Below, one piece after another: positions 16,953 to 24,804 of a DNA stretch of 32,583 nucleotides. Origin of the DNA: Klebsiella pneumoniae (GTDB lineage Bacteria; Pseudomonadota; Gammaproteobacteria; Burkholderiales; SG8-39); NCBI GenBank assembly GCA_945906755.1, contig CAMDRJ010000015.1, forward strand, positions 1 to 32,583. The letters run 5' to 3'. The position numbers and the translations under genes are program-made. The first letter of the stretch is position 1, and each line of letters opens with the position of its first letter. The notes beneath the pieces were generated by a model, which saw only the letters and a list, made by a program, of their open reading frames with translations, was not told the DNA's origin and did not search any database.

Positions 16953-18401
16953 ATGTCCGAGCCCTTTGATCTGATCATCCGCGGCGGTACCGTCATCGAT
17001 GGGATGCGTGCGCCGCGATTTGCGGCCGATGTGGCGTTGCGTGGCGATGTCATCGCGAAAATCGGTGCTCTCGCCGGTGCCAAGGCGCATCGCGAGATCG
17101 ATGCGACCGGCCTCATCATCGTCCCGGGATTTATCGATGCGCATACCCACGACGACCGCTTGATGTTGTCGGCCCCGGCGATGGCGCCCAAGGTCAGTCA
17201 AGGCGTTACGACCGTGGTCGCGGGCAATTGCGGTGTATCGCTCGCACCCGTCACCTTCAAGAGCGGCAACGCGGTAACCCCGCCACTTGATTTGCTCGAC
17301 ACCGAAGGCGTTTGGTTTCGCTACCGCTCGTTCGGTGAGTATGTCAGGCATCTTGGCAGTGAGCCCGCCGCCACTAACGCCGCATTGCTGGTGGGGCATA
17401 CGACACTGCGCGTGGCGACGATGGATAACGTGAAGCGCGCCGCGACGGCCGGCGAGATCGCGCGCATGCAGGCGATGGTCACTGAAGCCCTCACAGCGGG
17501 TGCGATTGGGGTTTCGACCGGCCTTTTTTACGAGCCTGCGATCGCGGCGCCAACTGAGGAGGTGATTGAAGTCTGCCGCCCGCTCAAAGCTTTCGGCGGT
17601 GTGTATTGCACGCATATGCGAAACGAAGGCGCCGGCGTGATGGATTCGCTCGAGGAAACCTTTCGTATCGGGCGGGAGGTGGGGGTGCAGGTGATCGTGT
17701 CGCACCACAAAGTAATGGGCCTGCCCAATCACGGCCGGTCGGGCGAAACGCTCGCGCTGATCGAACGCCAAATGAAAACCCAATCGATCGGACTCGATTG
17801 CTACCCGTACTGTGCCTCCTCGACGATCCTGTCGGCCGACCGTGTCGCGACCGCCTCGAAGGTACTGGTGACGTGGTCGAAGCCGCATCCTGAGTTCGCC
17901 GGGATGGCGCTTGAAGAGATCGAACAAAAAATGGCGAAGCCGCGCGCCGACGTGATCACCGCGCTGTTGCCCGCCGGGGCCATTTATTTCGCGATGGCCG
18001 AGGGCGATGTGCAAAGCATCCTCAAATTCGAGCACACGATGGTCGGTTCCGACGGTCTGCCGCATGATTCGTCACCCCATCCGCGCCTTTGGGGAACGTT
18101 TCCGCGTGTGCTGGGTCACTACTCACGTGGGCTTGGACTATTTCCCCTTGAAACAGCGGTCTACAAGATGACAGGACTCACCGCAAAGACCTTCGGGCTC
18201 GCCAATCGTGGCGTTATTCGCGAGGGTGCTTTCGCTGATATCGCCATCTTTGACGCCGCAACGGTCGGCGAAGCGGCGACCTTTTCACGTTCAATCGCCC
18301 CGGCGCACGGCATTGCCAACGTCATCGTCAACGGGGAGATCGTTTGGGCCGATGGTCGATCAACCCCGGCGCGGCCGGGGCGGGTCTTACGGCGAACTTG
18401 A
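16953..18401 (+). CDS. N-acyl-D-amino-acid deacylase (D-aminoacylase) family amidohydrolase
   Basis: DLIIRGGTVIDG, PGFIDAHTHDD, VAGNCGVSLAPV, YCTHMRNEG, IVSHHKVMG, GSDGLPHDSSPHPRLWGTFPRVLGHY. Start at 16953 has GGAG at proper spacing. Confidence 0.93.
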   Translation: MSEPFDLIIRGGTVIDGMRAPRFAADVALRGDVIAKIGALAGAKAHREIDATGLIIVPGFIDAHTHDDRLMLSAPAMAPKVSQGVTTVVAGNCGVSLAPVTFKSGNAVTPPLDLLDTEGVWFRYRSFGEYVRHLGSEPAATNAALLVGHTTLRVATMDNVKRAATAGEIARMQAMVTEALTAGAIGVSTGLFYEPAIAAPTEEVIEVCRPLKAFGGVYCTHMRNEGAGVMDSLEETFRIGREVGVQVIVSHHKVMGLPNHGRSGETLALIERQMKTQSIGLDCYPYCASSTILSADRVATASKVLVTWSKPHPEFAGMALEEIEQKMAKPRADVITALLPAGAIYFAMAEGDVQSILKFEHTMVGSDGLPHDSSPHPRLWGTFPRVLGHYSRGLGLFPLETAVYKMTGLTAKTFGLANRGVIREGAFADIAIFDAATVGEAATFSRSIAPAHGIANVIVNGEIVWADGRSTPARPGRVLRRT

Positions 18402-18554
18402 TTTGGTTCGGCGCCGCGTCGGCCGCGTCCGATACATTCGCTTACATGTTTTCAGCGATTCCACAAACGTTGGCAATATTCGATAGTTATTCTCATACCG
18501 TCGGCCTCGCATCTTCAGGATAATTGCTGCACACGCGTTAATGAGTAACTGAAC

Positions 18555-18571
18555 AAGGGGGCTCGCCCCTT
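18555..18571. other. hairpin in the 281-bp intergenic region
   Basis: aagggg-gctcg-cccctt: perfect 6-bp stem, 5-nt loop. Confidence 0.4.
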
Positions 18572-18688
18572 CGTAACTCCCTGAATAGATGGGCACGCTG
18601 ATTGCGCGAGATTGCTTAATTAGCGTTTGCTCAATGATGTAGCGGTTCCCGCAAGAGCGGGCATCGCTGATTCGCTGGAGAAATGATC

Positions 18689-19081
18689 ATGCGCTCAAAT
18701 GCATTCATCGCCTTAGCAATTCTCGGACTCTCACTTGGACTCACGAGTCAAGACGCCGACGCGCAGGGCCACCGAGGCCGCGTCGGGGTGGGCGTTCACA
18801 TCGGGGTGCCCGGGCCGTTCTACTGGGGCCCGCGCTACTACTACGGTTGGCCCGGCTATTACTACCCGCCCTACTACTACAACGCGCCGATCATCATTGA
18901 ATCACCGCCTGTCTATATCGAGCGTGGCAGCAGCGAACCGGTTGCACCGGCGACGCAGCAAGCGTTGGGCGACTGGTATTTTTGTGCGTCACCTGAGGGG
19001 TATTACCCCTATGTGAGTCAGTGTCCGGGCGGTTGGCGCAAGGTGCCGGCGCAGCCGCCAGCCAGTAATCCCCAGCGATGA
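18689..19081 (+). CDS. secreted Tyr/Pro/Gly-rich hypothetical protein
   Basis: Signal peptide MRSNAFIALAILGLSLGLTSQDADA, then GVPGPFYWGPRYYYGWPGYYYPPYYYNAPIIIESPPVYIER. GGAG upstream of the ATG at 18689. Confidence 0.82.
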   Translation: MRSNAFIALAILGLSLGLTSQDADAQGHRGRVGVGVHIGVPGPFYWGPRYYYGWPGYYYPPYYYNAPIIIESPPVYIERGSSEPVAPATQQALGDWYFCASPEGYYPYVSQCPGGWRKVPAQPPASNPQR

Positions 19082-19647
19082 AACGAATGCCCCCAATGCT
19101 GCAACGTCTTGCAATGCTGGTCGCGTTCGGTTTGACCGGATGCGCAACCGTCCCAACCGGACCAAGCGTCATGACCCTGCCTGGGACCGGCAAGAGCATC
19201 GAGCAGTTCCGTGCGGATGAGGCTCGCTGCAAGGATGACGCTCTTACCCGCATTGGTGGTCAGGCGCGCGTGCAATCCGCAAACGAAAGAGCTGCGGGCA
19301 CTGCGGTGGTGGGCAGCGCTATTGGTGCGGTGGCGGGCGCGGCGCTTGGGGGCAATCAAGGTGCGGCGGTTGGCGCCGGGGTTGGTCTGGTCGCAGGGAG
19401 TGCAATCGGGGCAGACCAGTCGCAAGCCTCGTCCTTCGATGCACAGCGCCGCTACGATCAGGCGTTCGTCCAATGCATGTATGCAATGGGACATCGCGTT
19501 CCGGTGCGTACCCTCTATACACCCGGTCGCGAACCGGTAAACGGTCGCCCGCGGCCCGCGGCATCGTATCCACCACCGCCACCTCCAGGCTTCCCGCCGC
19601 CACCACCACCTGATTACGCGCCACCGCCGGCCGCCGCGCCGCGCTAA
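19078..19647 (+). CDS. glycine-zipper lipoprotein with proline-rich C-terminus
   Basis: Lipobox LTGC; glycine-zipper stretch VVGSAIGAVAGAALGGNQGAAVGAGVGLVAGSAIGA; C-terminus ASYPPPPPPGFPPPPPPDYAPPPAAAPR; ATGA overlap with the upstream gene. Confidence 0.87.
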   Translation: MKRMPPMLQRLAMLVAFGLTGCATVPTGPSVMTLPGTGKSIEQFRADEARCKDDALTRIGGQARVQSANERAAGTAVVGSAIGAVAGAALGGNQGAAVGAGVGLVAGSAIGADQSQASSFDAQRRYDQAFVQCMYAMGHRVPVRTLYTPGREPVNGRPRPAASYPPPPPPGFPPPPPPDYAPPPAAAPR

Positions 19648-19702
19648 TAGCCAAACGGTCCGGTCCTACGCAAGCTCGCGAAGCGCGGCATCATCGGGTG
19701 CC

Positions 19703-20983
19703 ATGACGCAAGACCTTCCTCATGTTGTCGTGTTGGGCTGCGGTTTCAGCGGGTTGGCTGCCGTTCGTGCGCTCGCAGCCGCGCCGGTTCGGATTACTGT
19801 CGTTGACCGCACGAACCACCATCTCTTTCAACCGCTGCTCTATCAGGTGGCCACCGCCGGATTGGCCGCACCCGCGATCGCCGCACCGATTCGATTCATT
19901 GTTCGAAAGCAGGCCAACGTCACGTCGTTGCTTGGCGACGTTAATGCGATCGACGTGGATCGGCGCACCGTTCTATTGGATGGCGGCGTTGCCCTAGCCT
20001 ACGACTATCTCGTCGTTGCGAGCGGCGTGACACATAGCTACTTCGGTAACGAATCGTGGGCGCGCGATGCGCCCGGCTTGAAGACGCTCGATGATGCGCT
20101 CGTGATGCGACGCAAGATTCTGCTTGCGTTTGAACGCGCGGAACGAGAATCCGATGCTACGCGTCGGCGCGAGTGGCTGACATTCGTGGTCGTGGGAGCT
20201 GGTCCCACTGGTGTTGAACTGGCCGGGACCTTGGCCGAGATCGCGCGCCATACCCTTGCCAATGAATTCAGAAGGATCGATTCTCGCGAAGCACGCGTCG
20301 TGCTTGTTGAAGGGGCCGATCGCGTTCTCACGACGTATCCGAACAAATTGAGCACCAAAGCCGCCGTGCAGCTGCGCAAGCTCGGGGTCGAGGTGCGTAC
20401 CGGCGCACGTGTGTCGCAAATTGATGCATCCGGGGTGCTGCTTGGCGAGGAGCGTCTGGCTGCCCGTACGGTCCTCTGGGCGGCAGGTATTCAGGCATCG
20501 CCGCTTGGCACGCATCTGAAGGGACCGCTTGATCGCGCCGGCCGTGTCGCGGTCTTGCCTAATCTGTCGGTGCCGGGGCATCCGGAAGTCTTTGTGATCG
20601 GCGATCTTGCGGCGCTTTCAGTCGATGGAAAACCGGTTCCTGGGGTCGCCCCCGCAGCAAAACAAATGGGATATCACGCGGCGAAGAATCTTCTCGCGCA
20701 TCGGGTGGGCCAGCCGATGCGGCCGTTCCGTTATCGCGACTATGGCTCACTCGCAACGATTGGCCGGCATGCGGCGGTCGCGGTGATCGGCAAGATCGAG
20801 CTGTCGGGAGTCAGCGCGTGGTTGTTCTGGCTGTTTCTGCACATTTTTTTCTTGATCGGATTTCGCAATCGACTGGTCGTGCTCATCGATTGGGCATGGG
20901 CCTATATGACCTTCCAGCGCTATGCGCGGATCATGACGGGAACGTCGGGCGCCGCCCACCAGAATGGAAAACAAGCAGATTGA
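19703..20983 (+). CDS. ndh: NAD(P)/FAD-dependent oxidoreductase, type II NADH dehydrogenase-like
   Basis: VVVLGCGFSGLAAVRAL FAD motif, HHLFQPLLYQVATAGL, VVGAGPTGVELAGTLAE, VFVIGDLAAL; hydrophobic C-terminus. Confidence 0.92.
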   Translation: MTQDLPHVVVLGCGFSGLAAVRALAAAPVRITVVDRTNHHLFQPLLYQVATAGLAAPAIAAPIRFIVRKQANVTSLLGDVNAIDVDRRTVLLDGGVALAYDYLVVASGVTHSYFGNESWARDAPGLKTLDDALVMRRKILLAFERAERESDATRRREWLTFVVVGAGPTGVELAGTLAEIARHTLANEFRRIDSREARVVLVEGADRVLTTYPNKLSTKAAVQLRKLGVEVRTGARVSQIDASGVLLGEERLAARTVLWAAGIQASPLGTHLKGPLDRAGRVAVLPNLSVPGHPEVFVIGDLAALSVDGKPVPGVAPAAKQMGYHAAKNLLAHRVGQPMRPFRYRDYGSLATIGRHAAVAVIGKIELSGVSAWLFWLFLHIFFLIGFRNRLVVLIDWAWAYMTFQRYARIMTGTSGAAHQNGKQAD

Positions 20984-21047
20984 CGGCAAACCCTGCGAAC
21001 GAGCGCGCGTCAGTCCACCTAAGCCCGTTGCGTTGAATCCCGTCCGT

Positions 21048-23195
21048 CTACGCCGGCTGCATCCACCCGATCACGCTGCTCCGCACGCGCCACTTCAATC
21101 GGTCCCACCAGCTTGGGTTCTGCACGATCTCGGCGCGGAAGAACGACGGGCAGAGAATTGCCGCATGCGCGACCTCGCCGCAGAGGCCACAGCCGACGCA
21201 GCTATTGTTGACGTGCACCACCGGATCCACCTTCAGCGGATCGCCGGAATCCTTCACTGTGAGGGACGGGCACCCGGACAAGCGGATGCATGAATGATCG
21301 CCCGAGCAAACGTCTTCATCGACCCCAAAGCGGGTGCGCACGACACGCCCGCCGGATGACAGGAGCTTTGACAGGATCGGGCGGATCCGGCGCTGCCGTT
21401 CGAGCTGGCATTCGCCCTCGGCGATGATCACTTTCAATCCGGATTCGGTGGTGGTGAACGCCTCGCGCAAGGTCTTGGCCATGTCGCCAACGCGATAGGT
21501 ATGCACGGTGCGCAGCCACTTCACGCCAACGCCACGCAAGGTGTTCTCGATCGTTTGATCGGCATGCGCGGCGCTGTTCTCGCGGGCCGTCGCGCGCGCG
21601 GATTCAATCGGCGTGGAAATCAATTCTTGCGTGCCGGTCGCCGATGAGTAGCCGTTCTTCATGACGATCAGCACCGAATCGCCCTTGTTGAGCACGGTCG
21701 ATGAGACACCGGACAACAAGCCGTTGTGCCAGAAGCCGCCATCGCCCATGATCGACAGCGTGCGGCCGGATTGAATCGGTGCGACGCCGGCGGCACTCGC
21801 AAGGCTCATCCCGTAACCGAGAATTGAGTTGCCGGATGAAAAGGGTTCGAAGGTCGCGAGCGCATGACAACCGATGTCCGCGGCGATATGAGGTTTACCG
21901 ACATCGCGTTCGGCCAGTTTCAGCGCGGCGAACACCGGGCGCTCTGGACAGCCCACGCAAAACGTCGGTGGTCGCGGCGGCATCGGTGAACCGAGTGCGG
22001 CATTGGCGCGTTGCCTGAGGCTATCCATTCCCGCGATCCATGCGAGGCCTGCCGTGGTGTCAAGACCCGCGCCGTCGCGCGCGAGGAATGCCGCCAGGCC
22101 GCGTCCGATCGTCTCCGCGTTGTATTCACCGGCCATCGTGATGCAGTCCTTGCCGCGCAGCTTGGTCTGCACATCGGCGCGGCGCAGGAGCGTCGCAATT
22201 TCCTGCTCGATGAATTCCGGTTGACCCTCTTCGACGACCAGTACCGCCGATTTGGTTGCGCAGAATCCGGTGATCTCATCGGGAACCAGCGGATACACCG
22301 CATTCAACACGAGGATCGGAATACGCGAGTCACCGAATGCGTTCGCCAAGCCGAATTGCTCGAGCGCGCGGAGCAGATTGTTGGTGAGCCCGCCCTGGAC
22401 GATGATGCCAAGATGGGTGAGATCGCCAGGTAGGGTCTCATTCAGCCGCCGTTCGCTGATGAACTTACGGGCCGCAGGAATCCGCACATCGAACTTCAGC
22501 TTTTCCTGGCGGAAGGTCGCGGGTGGATGCGCAAGCCGGTCGTAATAAAACGCGGGCGGCCCTTGCAGGCGATGCAGCGTGGAAATGGCCGGCGCGATAT
22601 TCGACTTCGCTTCGAAGCTGCCTTGCACATGGCAGGCACGAATCCTAAGCTCCATCATGACTGGCGTGTTGGAGGCCTCCGAGAGTGCAAAGCCTTCTTC
22701 CACCATGCGCACGATCGTCGGCAAATTCGGTCGCGGATCGAGCAGGCACATCGACGATTTGAGCGCCATCGCATGCGAGCGTTCCTGGATCACGCTCGCG
22801 CCTTCGCCGTAATCTTCGCCGAGGATGATCATCGCGCCGCCCACCACACCGGCCGACGCAAGATTTGAGAGCGCATCGGCGGCGACATTGGTGCCGACGA
22901 TCGACTTCCAGGTCACCGCACCGCGCACCGGATAGTTGATCGACGCGCCCAACATCGCTGCGGCCGACGCTTCATTGGTGCAGGCTTCCACATGCACGCC
23001 AAGCTGATCGAGGTAGTCGCGCGCCTGCACCATGACATCGAGCAAATGCGAGACGGGCGCGCCTTGATAGCCGCCGACATAGGCGACGCCTGATTGCAGC
23101 AGCGCTTTCGTTACGGCAAGAATGCCCTCGCCGTGAAACGTAGAGCCCTCGGCGAGTTGCAGCGATTTAATTTCTTCAGCGAATGAACGTTCCAT
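21048..23195 (-). CDS. iorA: indolepyruvate ferredoxin oxidoreductase alpha subunit-like, TPP-dependent (paralog 1)
   Basis: YVGGYQGAPVSHLLDV, GEDYGEGASVIQERSHA, CVGCPERPVF, IMGDGGFWHNGL (TPP site), C-terminal Cys motifs VCSGDHSCIRLSGCPSL and CVGCGLCGEVAHAAILCPSF. Confidence 0.9.
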   Translation of the reverse strand: MERSFAEEIKSLQLAEGSTFHGEGILAVTKALLQSGVAYVGGYQGAPVSHLLDVMVQARDYLDQLGVHVEACTNEASAAAMLGASINYPVRGAVTWKSIVGTNVAADALSNLASAGVVGGAMIILGEDYGEGASVIQERSHAMALKSSMCLLDPRPNLPTIVRMVEEGFALSEASNTPVMMELRIRACHVQGSFEAKSNIAPAISTLHRLQGPPAFYYDRLAHPPATFRQEKLKFDVRIPAARKFISERRLNETLPGDLTHLGIIVQGGLTNNLLRALEQFGLANAFGDSRIPILVLNAVYPLVPDEITGFCATKSAVLVVEEGQPEFIEQEIATLLRRADVQTKLRGKDCITMAGEYNAETIGRGLAAFLARDGAGLDTTAGLAWIAGMDSLRQRANAALGSPMPPRPPTFCVGCPERPVFAALKLAERDVGKPHIAADIGCHALATFEPFSSGNSILGYGMSLASAAGVAPIQSGRTLSIMGDGGFWHNGLLSGVSSTVLNKGDSVLIVMKNGYSSATGTQELISTPIESARATARENSAAHADQTIENTLRGVGVKWLRTVHTYRVGDMAKTLREAFTTTESGLKVIIAEGECQLERQRRIRPILSKLLSSGGRVVRTRFGVDEDVCSGDHSCIRLSGCPSLTVKDSGDPLKVDPVVHVNNSCVGCGLCGEVAHAAILCPSFFRAEIVQNPSWWDRLKWRVRSSVIGWMQPA

Positions 23196-23216
23196 ATGTT
23201 GTAGTGGCCGACGCGC

Positions 23217-24791
23217 CTAAGCGGGCCGACGTTCTTCGCTACCTGGTTTCTTGCGAAAGAATTTGATCGGCTTGGCCTCTGGCGGCAGGGGCGTGACGCC
23301 ATGCGTCGCCAAATTGCCCTCGAGTTTGCGGCCTTCCGGATCGGCCAATGCGGCTTCGCGCGCCGACTTGATCGCGAGCGCGCGATCACGATCGGTGGCG
23401 AACTGTGTACCGGTCACCAGGTGATCAAGGATGCGTAGGAAATTGCCGCGCCCACGCTTGTACGTGTCGCCATAGCCTTTGATCAACCGTCCGCACAGGC
23501 CAATCTCGAGCGCCAATTGCAGGTCTTTACGTGCGGCAGCTTGCACTTCACCTAACCAGCGATCGATCAGTGTTTGCTCGGCTTGCCAGCGTGAAGTCAT
23601 GCGCCGGACGGGTCGTAATGCCGCGAGCCCACGCAGCAATCCAAAGCCGACGATGCTGGTCGTCTTGATGTACATCCCTTTGTTGAGCTTATGCGTGAGG
23701 CCGCGCTTATCGGTCCAGCGGACCAGTCGATTCGCAAGGCCGGTCGGCAGCATCGCGGCCAACTCATCGACACCGGGTTTCAGGTACTCGACGATATGCA
23801 CCGGCTCTTCAGGCTTGGCCATCACCTCGCCGCGTACCCGCTCGAAACGGCTCTTGCGCGTCTTGACGTCGGCCACGCGAATGACATCTTCATAGCTCAT
23901 CCAAAGCGCGAGGAAACGACCGGTTTCGTTGGTGAGCATGCAGCCGAGCGCCTGTCCACCATGTTCACGATCCAGTTTTGCGATCGGTTCCAAGCGGTCG
24001 AGATATTGCGTGGCATAGCGCGTGTCCTGATAATCGACCAGCCGCGCCACGCCTTCTTCGAGAATGCGGTGCGTCTCAATTGGAAAGCTGCCCTTCACGC
24101 GCTCTGATGGATGATCCATCCAACGCTTCACCGCTTCAGGTGGCGGCGCTTTCAGTTCGCCTGCCGCATGTTTGTAGCCAAGATCGAAGCCCTTCAGGCT
24201 CGCATCAACGCCGCGCCCACCGCCACGCACGGCGGCCTCGCAATCCGCGCGCGAAAGCGGTAATGCGCCGGAACCCGCCAGCGCACCGAATAGCACCGCA
24301 CTGATGACCGTTCCGGAATCCTGCGCGATCGCTTGCATGTCAAACAGCACATTGCGCTTCGCGAGTGTTTCCGCTGCTTTGATGATGCGATCACCGTCGA
24401 TGCGGCCATCGCCCATGTGCATCTTTTCTAGCGTGGTGTAGACGCGATGGGTGGACGCAATGAGCGTCGTGCGATCAGGCGACACGAAGCCGTTTTGCAT
24501 CGCGCGGCCCGCCTCAATCAACTCAGAAGCCACCATTACATCAACATTGCTTGGGGATGGCGTCAATGCGAGCACTGGGCGCTTCGCACCCAGATCGGCG
24601 ATCTTGGCTGGGAAAAGTTCGATGTAATAGGTGGTAGCGCCGGTACGCTGCGCGACACCTGGAATCGAGGTGCTTTGCACCAGAAAATTCTGTTTCGTCG
24701 CCGCGGCGATGATCCAGTCGGCCAGCACGCCGCCGCCTTCGCCACCGAGCGCGGCGATGAGAATCGTGATGGGACGTTCGGGAAGGTTCAT
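23217..24791 (-). CDS. iorB: indolepyruvate ferredoxin oxidoreductase beta subunit-like with long C-terminal extension
   Basis: MNLPERPITILIAALGGEGGGVLADWIIAAATKQNFLVQSTSIPGVAQRTGATTYYIELFP is a 2-oxoacid oxidoreductase gamma-type domain; the 524-aa length indicates a large additional C-terminal region. Confidence 0.87.
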   Translation of the reverse strand: MNLPERPITILIAALGGEGGGVLADWIIAAATKQNFLVQSTSIPGVAQRTGATTYYIELFPAKIADLGAKRPVLALTPSPSNVDVMVASELIEAGRAMQNGFVSPDRTTLIASTHRVYTTLEKMHMGDGRIDGDRIIKAAETLAKRNVLFDMQAIAQDSGTVISAVLFGALAGSGALPLSRADCEAAVRGGGRGVDASLKGFDLGYKHAAGELKAPPPEAVKRWMDHPSERVKGSFPIETHRILEEGVARLVDYQDTRYATQYLDRLEPIAKLDREHGGQALGCMLTNETGRFLALWMSYEDVIRVADVKTRKSRFERVRGEVMAKPEEPVHIVEYLKPGVDELAAMLPTGLANRLVRWTDKRGLTHKLNKGMYIKTTSIVGFGLLRGLAALRPVRRMTSRWQAEQTLIDRWLGEVQAAARKDLQLALEIGLCGRLIKGYGDTYKRGRGNFLRILDHLVTGTQFATDRDRALAIKSAREAALADPEGRKLEGNLATHGVTPLPPEAKPIKFFRKKPGSEERRPA

Positions 24792-24804
24792 TTACAACTC
24801 CAGA

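Noticed and set aside
16926-18065. 379-aa minus-strand ORF opposite the D-aminoacylase gene
   Set aside because: Arg/His-rich shadow ORF fully antisense to a clear amidohydrolase.
19565-19630. CCA/CCG-rich low-complexity tract as a possible repeat array or CRISPR-like element
   Set aside because: Explained by polyproline codons of the lipoprotein C-terminus; no spacer structure.
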